64,000 bases of DNA from Mycolicibacterium tokaiense (GCF_010725885.1 NZ_AP022600.1:4774001-4838000); one strand, 5' to 3'; shown: positions 17,344-26,409, counted from the first letter of the stretch. Numbers and translations are program-made. The notes: generated by a model from the sequence alone, not told the origin.

Positions 17344-17604
17344 GTGGTGGCATCGCTTCGACGGCAGCTGCGAGACAGCATCCGGGACATGGCGACCGCA
17401 CGCGGCCCGGAAAGCAGCATCTGCCCCTCCGACGCGGCGCGGGCTGTCGGTGGCCAGGACTGGCGCGACCTGATGGACGACGCCCGCGACTGCGCGCGCG
17501 AACTGGCCCGAGCCGGCCAGGTGGAGATCACCCAGCGTGGTGAGGTGCTGGATCCCGACGCACAGTGGCGTGGACCGGTGCGTATCCGCATAGTGCGCCG
17601 CTGA
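17344..17604 (+). CDS. DUF3253 domain protein
   Basis: An 86-residue protein that is almost entirely a DUF3253 domain: LRRQLRDSIRDMATARGPES, CPSDAARAVGGQDWRDLM, then GQVEITQRGEVLDPDAQWRGPVRIR. The fold is predicted to be winged-helix-like and its function is unknown. Divergent from the small gene at 17005-17292 with a 51-bp gap. GTG at 17344 is the only start that keeps the first helix. Confidence 0.75.
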   Translation: MVASLRRQLRDSIRDMATARGPESSICPSDAARAVGGQDWRDLMDDARDCARELARAGQVEITQRGEVLDPDAQWRGPVRIRIVRR

Positions 17605-17621
17605 ACGGGTATCGCTGGCTG

Positions 17622-17744
17622 ATGACTGCACCTGGTTCCCCTGATTCCGATCAGCACGACGCGGACGTCCCGCCCGCCAATCCGGCCTACGCGACCCCGC
17701 CCCCGGACGGGCTGCCCGACGCCGAGAGTGCGGACACCGACTAA
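17622..17744 (+). CDS. Possible 40-residue acidic, proline-rich small protein
   Basis: ATG at 17622 opens a 40-codon frame rich in Asp, Pro and Ala (APGSPDSDQHDADVPPANPA and a C-terminal DAESADTD). It follows DUF3253 by 17 bp and stops 3 bp into the convergent acyltransferase gene's end. No ribosome site is obvious. It may be a real small gene or chance. Confidence 0.35.
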   Translation: MTAPGSPDSDQHDADVPPANPAYATPPPDGLPDAESADTD

Positions 17745-19054
17745 GCGGATTTGAGGGTGCCGTGCGCGGCCTTTTCGGTGCGGATGTCCACCGGGAGTTT
17801 GCGGACGTCGATCATCCGGCGCATCCACAGCCGGGCCGGCTCCTCGACGAAGTGATACAGCAGCGCTGAGGCGGCCAGGGCCCCGAGGATCAACCCCGCC
17901 ACCACCCCTTTGGCCCACCAGCTGGGCACCAGCACGATCTCGAACTGGAGCACCGCCCAATTCCAGGCGGTGTGCACGATCTCGTGCACCATGTAGAGAC
18001 AGAACGAGATGTGCCCCAGATAGACCATCGGCCGCCACGACAGCAGAGTCGGCAGGCTGCCCGCGCCGACGGCAAGCGCGACCACGAACGGGACGAACAG
18101 CACGTCCACCAAGCCCACCGAGTCGTAGATCCGCGGCGAGGGGTTGGCGTCGAACCAGTAGAGCAGGCCCACGATGGCCGCCACCAGTCCCAGCGAGGTC
18201 CAGCCCGAAATTCGGCGGGAGCGGTCAGTGGGCCGCAGCTTGCGGACCGCGGCGCAGGCCAGAGCCCCCGCGGTGAACTGCATGACGATGCGGGGCAGCC
18301 AACTCCACGGCGAGTAGAAGTAGCCGCTGGCCAGCAGCAGCATGATCGGGGGCAGCGACGCCGCAACTGCCAGCAGGATCAGCCCGCGGGCGCGGGTGGC
18401 CTGGCTGATCCGGAAGATCACCAGGATCAGCGCCCCGAACAGTAGGTAGGCCAGCCATTCTGCGCTGATGGACCAGGCCGGCCCGTTCCAACTGGTGCCG
18501 TCGAAGAACGGCACGGACCACAACTGCACCATGAAGAACTGCGACAGATAGTTACCGGCGGTGAGTTCGTGGACGGCCTCGCTGGGAATGTGGCCGACGT
18601 AGAGGGTGAAGATGATCCACAGCGCAGCCAGGTGCATGGTCACCAGGTAGATGGGCCAGACGCGGGCCAGCCGTAACCACAGGAAGTGCAGGGTGGCTCT
18701 GGTGGACCAATGCGGCCCCATCTTGTCCAGGTAGCTCCAGGTCAGCACGAACCCGCTGAGGATGAAGAACAGGTCCACGCCCTGGGCGCCACTGTTGAGG
18801 ACGGGTGCCAGCGCGGAGCGGAAACCAGGTGCTGCCTGCTCCAGCAACGGACGGAAGTGGAACAGCACAACCCATAGGGCAGCCACGATGCGCAAGCCGG
18901 ACAGGGCTTTGATCTCTCCGGTGCGCACAAGACTCTTTCGTGTGGATTTCTGCAGGTTTCGATTCGGCGTCGGCGGTTCGGACGATACCAGCGAGGGGGT
19001 GGCGTCGCGGTGCCCCGACGCGCCCCCGGCGGTGTGTTCACAGGGAATAACCAC
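17741..19054 (-). CDS. Acyltransferase family 3 membrane protein
   Basis: Up to 437 residues. The acyltransferase-3 domain begins near residue 46: IKALSGLRIVAALWVVLFHF, with the catalytic-type His; then GAQGVDLFFILSGFVLTWSY, and LVTMHLAALWIIF. About ten membrane helices follow, including WRPMVYLGHISFCLYMVHEI. Such proteins O-acetylate or acylate surface sugars and lipids. The first 45 residues are polar and may be partly untranslated; GTG at 19054 is the furthest start. The C-terminal tail is cytoplasmic and basic. Confidence 0.85.
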   Translation of the reverse strand: MVIPCEHTAGGASGHRDATPSLVSSEPPTPNRNLQKSTRKSLVRTGEIKALSGLRIVAALWVVLFHFRPLLEQAAPGFRSALAPVLNSGAQGVDLFFILSGFVLTWSYLDKMGPHWSTRATLHFLWLRLARVWPIYLVTMHLAALWIIFTLYVGHIPSEAVHELTAGNYLSQFFMVQLWSVPFFDGTSWNGPAWSISAEWLAYLLFGALILVIFRISQATRARGLILLAVAASLPPIMLLLASGYFYSPWSWLPRIVMQFTAGALACAAVRKLRPTDRSRRISGWTSLGLVAAIVGLLYWFDANPSPRIYDSVGLVDVLFVPFVVALAVGAGSLPTLLSWRPMVYLGHISFCLYMVHEIVHTAWNWAVLQFEIVLVPSWWAKGVVAGLILGALAASALLYHFVEEPARLWMRRMIDVRKLPVDIRTEKAAHGTLKSA

Positions 19055-19077
19055 TATCCGGTGACGTTGCCGGACAC

Positions 19078-19992
19078 ATGCGAGCCATCGTCTACAACCC
19101 CCGCGCCCGAGCCGATCTCGACTTCGCCGACGTCGCGGAACCGCAGCCGGCGGCGAATGAGGCCCTCATCGAAGTGCGAGCCATCGGGCTGAACTTCGGG
19201 GAGATCCATTGGGTCGACTTCGCCCGGCAGCCTGGGGAGATTCCCGGCTGGGACAGTGCGGGTGTGGTCCTGCAGGCAGCCGCCGACGGCTCGGGTCCGC
19301 CGCCCGGCACCCGGGTGGTGGGATTCGGTCCGGCGGCGGGATGGGCGCAGCGCCGGGCGGTGGCGACGCAGAACCTGGCTACGTTGCCCGACCGCGTCGA
19401 CTTCGAGGAGGCGGCGGCGGTACCCGTGGCCGGCGTCACGGCGCTGCAGGCGCTGCGCGCCCTCGGTCCGATCGTCGGGCGCCGCGTCTTGATCACCGGC
19501 GCCTCGGGCGGTGTCGGTCGCTTCGCGGTCCAGATAGCGGCCCGGGCCGGCGCCCATGTCATCGCCGCGGTGGGGAGCCGGGCGCGCGGGGCGGGACTGA
19601 CCGAGCTGGGCGCGGACGAGGTTGTCGTCGGCCTGGCCGAAGTCGACCAGCCGGTCTTCGGAGTACTGGACAACGTGGGCGGCGAATTGCTGGACGAGGC
19701 CTTCCGGTTGGTCGGCGAAGGCGGGTCGGTGCAGTCCATCGGGATGGCGTCCGGGCGACCCACCACGATTGACTTCGAGGCGCACCGGCGCCTCGGCGTG
19801 CACAAGCGCATCGAACCGTTCACCGTGCGCCTGCCGCTGCGCGACGATCTGAACCACCTGCTGACGCTGCTGGAACGCGGCGACCTGGACCCGCAGATCG
19901 GTCTACGCGACAGCTGGGACACCATTGCGGACGCCGCCGAGGCGCTGCTGGGCCGCCGCGTTGCGGGAAAGGCGGTGTTGACGGTCAGCTGA
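19078..19992 (+). CDS. Quinone-oxidoreductase-like MDR-family dehydrogenase
   Basis: A 304-residue medium-chain dehydrogenase/reductase without the structural-zinc Cys cluster. The N-terminal GroES-like part ends near EAAAVPVAGVTALQALRAL; the NADPH-binding loop is VLITGASGGVGRFAVQIAA. The acceptor is probably a quinone or enone, as in QOR-like enzymes. ATG at 19078. It overlaps the convergent flavin-monooxygenase gene by 8 bp; its own role in the neighbouring sulfur locus is not evident. Confidence 0.82.
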   Translation: MRAIVYNPRARADLDFADVAEPQPAANEALIEVRAIGLNFGEIHWVDFARQPGEIPGWDSAGVVLQAAADGSGPPPGTRVVGFGPAAGWAQRRAVATQNLATLPDRVDFEEAAAVPVAGVTALQALRALGPIVGRRVLITGASGGVGRFAVQIAARAGAHVIAAVGSRARGAGLTELGADEVVVGLAEVDQPVFGVLDNVGGELLDEAFRLVGEGGSVQSIGMASGRPTTIDFEAHRRLGVHKRIEPFTVRLPLRDDLNHLLTLLERGDLDPQIGLRDSWDTIADAAEALLGRRVAGKAVLTVS

Positions 19993-21388
19993 CCCGCGGG
20001 ATTCCGTTGCGCAGGTTGTTGTCGGCGAAGGCGCCGCGGAACTCCGCCGCGGGGTGCGAGTCCGGCAACCTGTCCCCCTTGCCCAGCAGCTTGTGCCGCA
20101 GCGTTCCCGATTTCTCGGTGGTGATCAGGCCACGCTCACGCAACGTGGGGAACAGCCGGTCGGCCACTTCCTGGAATGAGCCCGGAACGGTGGCGTGGTA
20201 GACGTTGATGCCGTTGACGCCCGCGTCGCGCCAGTCTTCGAGGCGATCCGCGATTTCACTGGCGGTGCCCACCACGCGGTTGGCACCCTCCATCACCCAG
20301 GCCAGATCCCGGATGGTCGGCTCCGCATTGCCCGACGACTCCGCGGCCCACCGGGCGTAGCTCTTCACTCCGGTGAACTCCCCCAGTTCGCTCAGCGGGG
20401 TGTCGAGCGGATGGCTGCCCGCGTCGATGCCGGCGTCACCGAGGGCATGCAGCGCAACACCTTCCAGATCGAGGTAACGCTTGATCTCGTCGTTGCGCCG
20501 TACCGCCTCGGCGTGGGTGTCGCCGATGACGAAGGACAGTCCCTGCGCGAAGGTGATGTCGTCGGGGTCGCGTCCGTTGTCTGCGGCCAGTCGGCGCGTC
20601 TCCGTCGTCAGTGTGTGCGCGGCTTCGGGATTCGGGCTGCTGATATAAACGCCCTCCGCGTTGCGCGCCGAGAACAGCTGCCCGGCCGGCGAGGAGCCGG
20701 CCTGGAACAGCACCGGGGTGCGCTGCGGGGACGGCGAGGAAAAGTGTGGGCCCTCCACGGTGTAGCGCTTGCCGACATGGTTGATCTTGTGGATCTTGCC
20801 CGGGTCGGAGTGGATTCCCCGTTCTTTGTCCTGGACCAGGGCGTCGTCGTCCCAGGAACCCTCCCACAGCTTGTAGGCCACCTCGACGTACTCATAGGCC
20901 CATTCGTAGCGCTCGTCGTGGGCGAGGGTGCCCTCGTGACCGAAGCTGCGGAACATGTTCTCGTTGAAGCTGGTCACGATGTTCCAGCCGAGTCTGCCGT
21001 CGGTGTAGTGATCCAGTGACGACATCCGCCTGGCGAAGTCGAACGGGTGGTCCTGGATGATCGAACTGGTGAACACGATGCCCAGGTTCTCGGTGGCCGC
21101 CGCCAGCGCCGAAGCCAGCACCGACGGGTCGTTCACCGGTATCTGGATGCCCGCCTCGACGGCCTTGCTCCAATTGCCGTTCCACGTCTGGCGCAGACCG
21201 AAGACATCGGCGAAGAACAACAGGTCGTAGCCGGCCTTGTCGACCTGCGCGGCCAGCGACGTCCAGTGCCGCAGTTCGTTGAACTTGTGGTTCTGCGCTT
21301 CCGGTGCCCGCCAGAGTCCGTGCAGCACATGAGAAGCGGTGTTCATGACAAACGCCGAGTAGTAGAGCGGCCTCGTGGTGTCAGCCAC
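19985..21388 (-). CDS. NtaA/SnaA/DszA-type FMN-dependent monooxygenase
   Basis: A 467-residue luciferase-like monooxygenase. Residues 1-100 hold the GLWRAPEAQNHKFNELRHW and DLLFFADVFGL segments; FDFARRMSSLDHYTDGRLGWNIVTS and SPQRTPVLFQAGSSPAGQLFS are signatures of the NtaA/SnaA/DszA subfamily, which uses FMNH2 and O2 to open C-N or C-S bonds. A separate flavin reductase is needed and is not seen nearby. GTG at 21388 overlaps the end of metQ by 8 bp, so it is the last gene of metNIQ-LLM. The shared transcription suggests the substrate or product enters through this importer. Confidence 0.88.
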   Translation of the reverse strand: MADTTRPLYYSAFVMNTASHVLHGLWRAPEAQNHKFNELRHWTSLAAQVDKAGYDLLFFADVFGLRQTWNGNWSKAVEAGIQIPVNDPSVLASALAAATENLGIVFTSSIIQDHPFDFARRMSSLDHYTDGRLGWNIVTSFNENMFRSFGHEGTLAHDERYEWAYEYVEVAYKLWEGSWDDDALVQDKERGIHSDPGKIHKINHVGKRYTVEGPHFSSPSPQRTPVLFQAGSSPAGQLFSARNAEGVYISSPNPEAAHTLTTETRRLAADNGRDPDDITFAQGLSFVIGDTHAEAVRRNDEIKRYLDLEGVALHALGDAGIDAGSHPLDTPLSELGEFTGVKSYARWAAESSGNAEPTIRDLAWVMEGANRVVGTASEIADRLEDWRDAGVNGINVYHATVPGSFQEVADRLFPTLRERGLITTEKSGTLRHKLLGKGDRLPDSHPAAEFRGAFADNNLRNGIPRVS

Positions 21389-22265
21389 CGATGGGGCCCA
21401 GCGTGTCGCGGATCAGGGCGTTGTCGGTGGTCTCCAGGAACTCGGCGATCTTGGGGTCTTGGAAAGTCTCGATCAGCTTCTGCACGTTCGGATCCTCGAG
21501 GTGCTTGTTGCTCACCACGAGTCCGCCCTCGCTACCCGCGGGGGCGGGGTGGCGGGCCAGGATCTGGTCTTCGGTCAGACCGGCGGCGTAGACGTCGGAG
21601 ATGTGCACGGTGACGGCATCGACGTCGGCGAGGCTGCGCGCCAACTGGCCGATGGGCACCTGGACGAACTCGTAATTCTTCGGATTGGACTCGATGTCGC
21701 CCAACTGCGGCAGGCCGTCGATGGTGTCCTTACCTGGCTTCAGTGTGATCTGACCGGCCTCGGCGAGGTCCAGCAGGGCGATGGCCTGGCCGGCCGGGTC
21801 GTCGCGCAGGGCGATGCTGGCCCCTGTGGGCAACTCATCCCAGCTGCGGTAGTTGTTCGAGTAGGTGGCCTGATCCCAGGTGAATGTCGGTGCAGCCAGG
21901 GTCAATTCGAAACCGTTGGCGGCGATGGCGTCGTTGAGGAACGGCTGGTGCTCGAAGAAGTTGCCGGCGACGTTGCCGGCGTCGACGGCGCGGTTGATCT
22001 CGATCAGGTTGTCGATCTGGACCGGTTCGATGGTGATGCCATGATCGGGTGCGACCTCGGTGCTGATGAACTGCAGCAGGTTCTCAGCGGCGATGTCGGT
22101 GCTCCAGGTGGCCACTTTCAGATTGGTGCCGAAAGGTTGATCCGCATTGGAGGTGTTGGCGTAGATGATGCCGCCGACGACGGCGGCAATGGCCACCCCG
22201 CCACCGGCAAGCTTCAACACCAGCGGCCTGCGGCCACGCTTCTTGGTTTCGATCGCGATGGTCAC
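21381..22265 (-). CDS. metQ: MetQ/NlpA-type ABC transporter substrate-binding protein
   Basis: About 294 residues. A basic start and a hydrophobic anchor (LVLKLAGGGVAIAAVVGGII) precede the NlpA domain: LKVATWSTDIAAENLLQFIS, EPVQIDNLIEINRAVDAGNV, NFFEHQPFLNDAI. There is no lipobox Cys, so it may be tethered by an uncleaved helix. The family binds methionine or related amino acids and organosulfur compounds. GTG at 22265 follows the metI stop by 7 bp, with AGGA just ahead. Confidence 0.87.
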   Translation of the reverse strand: MTIAIETKKRGRRPLVLKLAGGGVAIAAVVGGIIYANTSNADQPFGTNLKVATWSTDIAAENLLQFISTEVAPDHGITIEPVQIDNLIEINRAVDAGNVAGNFFEHQPFLNDAIAANGFELTLAAPTFTWDQATYSNNYRSWDELPTGASIALRDDPAGQAIALLDLAEAGQITLKPGKDTIDGLPQLGDIESNPKNYEFVQVPIGQLARSLADVDAVTVHISDVYAAGLTEDQILARHPAPAGSEGGLVVSNKHLEDPNVQKLIETFQDPKIAEFLETTDNALIRDTLGPIGG

Positions 22266-22272
22266 AGTTTTC

Positions 22273-22959
22273 CTAACGGGTGAGTGCGGCGACCGCGCGG
22301 TCACCGACAAATTGGACGACCTGGATGGTGACGATCAACGTGATGACCGTGGCGATCATGATGTTGTCGTCAAAACGGTTGTAGCCGTATGTGATTGCAA
22401 GGTTGCCGATGCCGCCGGCGCCGATGGATCCGGCGATGGCCGAGTATTCGATCATGGCGATGGTGTTGACCGTCAGCGCTCCGGCCAGTGCGGGCAGCGC
22501 CTCGGACAGCTGCACCGAGCGGATCACCTGTACCGCCGAACCGCCACTGGCCTGCCCCATGTCGGTGACGTCGGGGCGGACGTCACGCAACGCGTTCTGC
22601 ACCAGCCGTGCGAAGAACGGAACGCCGGCAACGGTCATCGGCACGATGGCGGCGGGAATGCCGATGGTGGTGCCCACGATGAAGCGGGTGACCGGGATGA
22701 TCGCCGCCATCAGGATCAGGAACGGCAGCGAGCGCCCGATGTTGACGATCGTGTTGAGCACCCGGAACACCCGGGGGTCCGGGAACAGACCCAATCCCGA
22801 CGTGTTGTGCAGGACGATGCCCACCGGGGTGCCGATCAGCACCACCAGCGCCATGGTGACCGCCACCATCACCCAGGTCTGGCCGTAGGCCGGCAGCAAC
22901 AGGCTGGGCACGTTCGCCCACGGGGTGTTGAAATCCTCGATGGCCAGCAGGGTCGTCAC
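22273..22959 (-). CDS. metI: MetI-type ABC transporter permease
   Basis: A 228-residue permease with five or so membrane helices. The EAA-like cytoplasmic loop ([24 protein letters not shown]) contacts the ATPase. Order and spacing (metN-metI-metQ) and short length are typical of methionine-class importers. GTG at 22959 overlaps the metN stop (GTGA). The true ligand could be a sulfur source other than methionine, given the monooxygenase in the same unit. Confidence 0.88.
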   Translation of the reverse strand: MTTLLAIEDFNTPWANVPSLLLPAYGQTWVMVAVTMALVVLIGTPVGIVLHNTSGLGLFPDPRVFRVLNTIVNIGRSLPFLILMAAIIPVTRFIVGTTIGIPAAIVPMTVAGVPFFARLVQNALRDVRPDVTDMGQASGGSAVQVIRSVQLSEALPALAGALTVNTIAMIEYSAIAGSIGAGGIGNLAITYGYNRFDDNIMIATVITLIVTIQVVQFVGDRAVAALTR

Positions 22960-23957
22960 GCGACGGCCTCCGCCACAGGTGCTGTGGTGGCGCGCACGTG
23001 CAGTCCGCGATCGGTGAGGTAGTCACGGAAGCCCCGCGGTGCTGCCGGTGCAATGGCCAGCACGGCGCGACCCACCGCGATTCCTCGGATGGCCTCGACG
23101 CTGGCGCTGAGCACACTGACTGTCGCGTCGGCGATCCCCGGAGCGGCGGAGATCGTCGTCAACCAGTCCAGCGGTACGTCCCGTGAGGCGTAAGAGACCT
23201 CCCACACCTCGCCGTCGCCGCGCACCGGCACGCTCGGCCGGTCCGGCAGCAGTTCGTGTGCGAGCAGTGACGTCGGATCCAGGATGACGTCCTCGACCGA
23301 CCCGCTCTCGATGATCCGTCCGTCGTCGATGCGGGCCACTGAGTCGGCGATCTCGCGGACCACCTCCATCTCGTGCGTGATCAAGATGATGGACAGCCCG
23401 TACTCGTCTCGCAGATGGCTCAGCAGCCCGAGAATCTGCTTGGTGGTGCTCGGATCGAGGCCGGAGGTGGCCTCGTCGGAGAGCAGATTCGCGGGCCCCA
23501 GCGCCAGCGCCCGGGCGATGCCCACACGTTGCTTCTGCCCGCCCGAGAGCTGGGCTGGATAGAACCCGCTGCGATCGGTGAGACCCACCCGATCCAGCAG
23601 TTCGGCGACCCGCGACTGGATGGCATTGTCGGTGGCGTGCAGGTATTCCAGTGGCAGCGCGACGTTCTGGGCGACCGTGCGGCGGCGCAGCAGCGGTGCC
23701 GACTGGAAGATCACCCCGACGCTACGACGTGCGGTAAGCAGCTCGGCTCCGTCGATGCGGGTGAAGTCCTTGCCGTCCACTCGGACCGTGCCGCTGGTCG
23801 GGCGCTCCAGAAAGCTCACACATCGGGACAGGGTGCTCTTGCCGGCACCACTGGGTCCCACCACCGCCAGGATCTCCCCGCTGCCGACCGACAGGGTGAT
23901 GTCGTCGAGCACAGTGCGGTCCCCGAACCGTTTGGTCAGGTTCTCGATCTCGATCAT
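22956..23957 (-). CDS. metN: MetN-type ABC transporter ATP-binding protein with NIL domain
   Basis: A 333-residue ATPase. Walker A is GPSGAGKST, the signature is [15 protein letters not shown], and Walker B/D-loop is [14 protein letters not shown]. The C-terminal 75 or so residues (from about 250) correspond to the ligand-sensing NIL domain of MetN, though diverged. ATG at 23957 starts the operon metN-metI-metQ-monooxygenase. A 262-bp gap separates it from the divergent SsuD-like gene. Confidence 0.9.
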   Translation of the reverse strand: MIEIENLTKRFGDRTVLDDITLSVGSGEILAVVGPSGAGKSTLSRCVSFLERPTSGTVRVDGKDFTRIDGAELLTARRSVGVIFQSAPLLRRRTVAQNVALPLEYLHATDNAIQSRVAELLDRVGLTDRSGFYPAQLSGGQKQRVGIARALALGPANLLSDEATSGLDPSTTKQILGLLSHLRDEYGLSIILITHEMEVVREIADSVARIDDGRIIESGSVEDVILDPTSLLAHELLPDRPSVPVRGDGEVWEVSYASRDVPLDWLTTISAAPGIADATVSVLSASVEAIRGIAVGRAVLAIAPAAPRGFRDYLTDRGLHVRATTAPVAEAVA

Positions 23958-24060
23958 GAACGCTCTCTTGTCGAAAGGAATTGTGGGCGCGTGTGTTTGC
24001 GTGGCCGGTCAGGCGCACAGCCGCCCAAGCTACGCAGCTGTCACACAGCCGAGAAGAGTA

Positions 24061-24077
24061 GGAATCGCACTGATTCC
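24061..24077. promoter_or_regulatory. Candidate operator, inverted repeat in the metN/SsuD-like divergent region
   Basis: GGAATC and GATTCC form perfect 6-bp arms 5 bp apart in the shared upstream region (23958-24219). It is the only clear palindrome there. It could bind a sulfur regulator acting on both directions. Confidence 0.4.
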
Positions 24078-24219
24078 AACGACGGCGCGGAGGTGCCCGC
24101 GCAACGCCGATGAGCTGCGCGGACGGTGGATCGTGAGGTTCACCACTGCCGGGGATGGGGCTGTGGGTCCGCTAGCGTGAAAGCAGTTGTCATCAAACAG
24201 AACCGAACAGTGAGGCGTC

Positions 24220-25329
24220 GTGAGCCCGAAGTTCCACTGGTACTTGCCGACACACGGCGACACCACCACCATTGCCGACAACCGAGGGACCGCCGCGGTG
24301 CGGAGCCGGTCTCACCTGGAACCCACGCTGCAAAACCTGACGGCGCTCAGCCGAGCGGCCGAGGACTTCGGGTTCGAAGCGGTACTGACGCCCACCGGCT
24401 CGCACTGCGAGGACTCCTGGATTGCCACTGCAGCCCTGGCTCAACACACCGAACGGTTGAAGTTCCTGGTGGCCTTCCGGCCGGGCGTGCTGTCACCGAG
24501 CCTGGCGGCCGCTCAGGTGAGCACCTACCAGCGGTTCACCGGGAACCGGTTGGCGCTCAACATCGTCACCGGCGGTGACGATACCGAGATGCACCGCTAC
24601 GGCGACCACATCGACAAGGCCGCGCGGTACCGTCGCACCGGAGAGTTCCTCACCGTCGTGCGCGGGATCTGGGGCAACCCCGAATTCTCCTTTCGCGGTG
24701 AGTTCTACGACGTGACCGCCGCGACGACGGCCTATCCCATCGAGCAGGTGCCGACCGTCTACTTCGGCGGGTCCTCGCCGGAGGCGATCGAGGTGGCGGC
24801 CCAGCACGCCGATGTCTACCTGACCTGGGGTGAACCGCCGGATCAGGTAGCGGACAAGATCTTTCGGGTGCGCGAAGCCGCCGCCCGGTACGGCCGGACG
24901 CTGCGGTTCGGCCTGCGACTGCACTCCGTGGCCCGGCCCACCCACGAGCAGGCCTGGCAGCGGGCCGACGAGTTGATCGCTGGTTTGTCGGCCGAGAAAG
25001 TGCGTGCCACCCACGAGCGGTACCTGGCCAGCGGTTCCGAAGGTCAGCGCAGAATGGCGGCGCTGACCACCGGCGAGCTGGTGGATGCGCGCAGCCTCGA
25101 GGTCCACCCCGGGCTGTGGGCCGGGCCCAGCCTGCTGCGCGACGGTGCCGGCACCGCCGCCATCGGCAGCTACGAGGAGGTGGCCGCGGTGTTCGACGAA
25201 TACCGCCGGCTGGGCATTTCCGAGTTCATCCTGTCGGGGTATCCGCAATCGGTCGAGATCGACCACGTCGGACGCGGTGTGCTTCCCCTGTTGGCGTCAG
25301 CTCCCGCTGCCGCCCACCTCGGCGGGTAG
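24220..25329 (+). CDS. SsuD-like FMN-dependent monooxygenase
   Basis: A 369-residue luciferase-like monooxygenase with alkanesulfonate-monooxygenase features: FHWYLPTHGD start, LKFLVAFRPGVLSPSLAAAQ, RLALNIVTGGDDTEMHRYGD, and VYFGGSSPEAIEVAAQHADVYLTWGE. It would cleave sulfonates to aldehyde and sulfite with FMNH2. GTG at 24220. Divergent from metNIQ and its monooxygenase, which suggests one sulfur-scavenging regulon. The 3' end overlaps the convergent exported gene by 33 bp. Confidence 0.87.
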   Translation: MSPKFHWYLPTHGDTTTIADNRGTAAVRSRSHLEPTLQNLTALSRAAEDFGFEAVLTPTGSHCEDSWIATAALAQHTERLKFLVAFRPGVLSPSLAAAQVSTYQRFTGNRLALNIVTGGDDTEMHRYGDHIDKAARYRRTGEFLTVVRGIWGNPEFSFRGEFYDVTAATTAYPIEQVPTVYFGGSSPEAIEVAAQHADVYLTWGEPPDQVADKIFRVREAAARYGRTLRFGLRLHSVARPTHEQAWQRADELIAGLSAEKVRATHERYLASGSEGQRRMAALTTGELVDARSLEVHPGLWAGPSLLRDGAGTAAIGSYEEVAAVFDEYRRLGISEFILSGYPQSVEIDHVGRGVLPLLASAPAAAHLGG

Positions 25330-25776
25330 CGGCGGCCGGTCGTCAACGGGTGTGGCGGGCTCGGCCGGGGCTGCCTCGGGCGCGGCCGGTGTGGCGGTGC
25401 CGTGGAAATCCAACATGGTCTCGGAGCGCAGTGTCTGCGAACCGCTGGTGATCTTCAATGCGGCGGAGGTCACGGTGTAGGTGACTCCGTCCCGGGTCGC
25501 GGTATAGCTGCCGCCGGATCCGGTTGCGGGCAGAATCAACCGGGCGCCGTCGCGCACCCGCACACCGCGGTACTGCAGGCCGTCTGCCGTCTCGCAGATC
25601 GCGACCCGCGAGGTCGATGTACTGCCGAACACCACAGTGTCGGCCACTGATGTACACCGCGCCGTCGAGTCGAGGTACCCCTGGCCGTCGGACGGCGGCG
25701 CGGCGTTCGCGGTGGGCGCCGCGAAGACGGCGCCAGCAGCGGCCAAGGATGTCAGCACCATGCGGGAAGTAGCCAT
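25297..25776 (-). CDS. Exported protein of unknown function
   Basis: About 159 residues. MATSRMVLTSLAAAGAVFAA is a signal peptide with cleavage near ANAAPP. The mature domain has ARCTSVADTVVFGSTSTSRVAICE, a Cys pair likely disulfide-bonded, and a beta-rich TYTVTSAALKITSG. The tail is Pro/Ala/Glu-rich. It looks like a common mycobacterial secreted family; function unknown. ATG at 25776 fits the signal peptide; ATG 25791 is possible. Confidence 0.7.
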   Translation of the reverse strand: MATSRMVLTSLAAAGAVFAAPTANAAPPSDGQGYLDSTARCTSVADTVVFGSTSTSRVAICETADGLQYRGVRVRDGARLILPATGSGGSYTATRDGVTYTVTSAALKITSGSQTLRSETMLDFHGTATPAAPEAAPAEPATPVDDRPPLPAEVGGSGS

Positions 25777-25847
25777 TGATATCCAGGTCATCACAACGGC
25801 ATTCCCGCCTTCAGCATCTGCGGCGGAAACGTGCGTGATCGTCACCG

Positions 25848-25857
25848 GATTGCAATC
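25848..25857. promoter_or_regulatory. 10-bp palindrome in a divergent promoter gap
   Basis: GATTGCAATC is a perfect palindrome between two divergent exported-protein genes (25776 and 25906). No regulator is adjacent, so this is only a candidate site. Confidence 0.25.
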
Positions 25858-25905
25858 GCCGAGTTACCGTCCGGGGGCGGTACTCGCTGACGCATACTGC
25901 CGACC

Positions 25906-26232
25906 ATGAGCTGCCGACGTCTCGTTGCTGTGAGCACCCTGGTGTCGATGTTCTGCGCTGGCATCGCGAGCCCCGCGTGGGCCGGCCCGCAAGCATCGGC
26001 CCCGACTGTGGAGAGCGCCGAGCAGACCATCGTCGACGGCTATGTGTCCAAGCAGATCGCCTGCACCCCCGAGATGCCGCCGGCGTTTGAGTCGATCACG
26101 TGGGACCCGCCCGGCTTCGTGCCTGCTACCGGAGGCAGCGGAATGATCACCGACGCGAACCCGGCCCTCGGTGGCCAATTCACGGCGGCCTGGACCGGCT
26201 CCGAATGGTCAGTCGAATACCTGTACTGCTAG
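25906..26232 (+). CDS. Small exported protein
   Basis: A 108-residue protein. A signal peptide (basic MSCRR, hydrophobic core, cleavage near ASPAWAG) precedes a mature part of about 80 residues with two Cys (IACTPEM and the C-terminal YLYC) that could pair. DPPGFVPATGGSGMITDANP is the most distinctive segment. Divergent from the previous exported gene. Function unknown. Confidence 0.65.
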   Translation: MSCRRLVAVSTLVSMFCAGIASPAWAGPQASAPTVESAEQTIVDGYVSKQIACTPEMPPAFESITWDPPGFVPATGGSGMITDANPALGGQFTAAWTGSEWSVEYLYC

Positions 26233-26235
26233 GCC

Positions 26236-26401
26236 CTATATGAACGGCGATCGGGTGGGTGGGCCGTGGTCGAGGGCGCGTAGCAGGGCGTTGTGTTCGC
26301 GTTCGGTGGTGATGCGTTGGGCGGTACTCCCGGATGGCAGTAACCAGCTCCTTGGGGGTCAGATCCCCGTAGGTCACCGGATCCGGAAGCGTATCGAACA
26401 T
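26236..26401 (-). pseudogene. Broken short ORF with a 13E12-type start region
   Basis: ATG at 26401 opens MFDTLPDPVTYGDLTPKEL, reading to IREY. An extra C in TACCGCCC then throws the frame. In the next frame the protein-like text resumes, AQRITTEREHNALLRALDHG, and ends at the TAG at 26236-26238. Removing one C would give a tidy protein of about 54 residues. The start codon lies inside a LexA-type box identical to that of the DUF222 gene at 63467. It is either a remnant of a REP13E12-family gene or a small SOS gene that has lost its frame. Confidence 0.5.
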
Positions 26402-26409
26402 ACATTCGA
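26394..26409 (-). promoter_or_regulatory. LexA/SOS box over the start codon of the broken ORF
   Basis: Read on this strand, TCGAATGTATGTTCGA matches the mycobacterial LexA consensus TCGAAC-N4-GTTCGA with one change. The ATG lies within it. The same 16 bases recur at 63459-63474. Confidence 0.65.
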
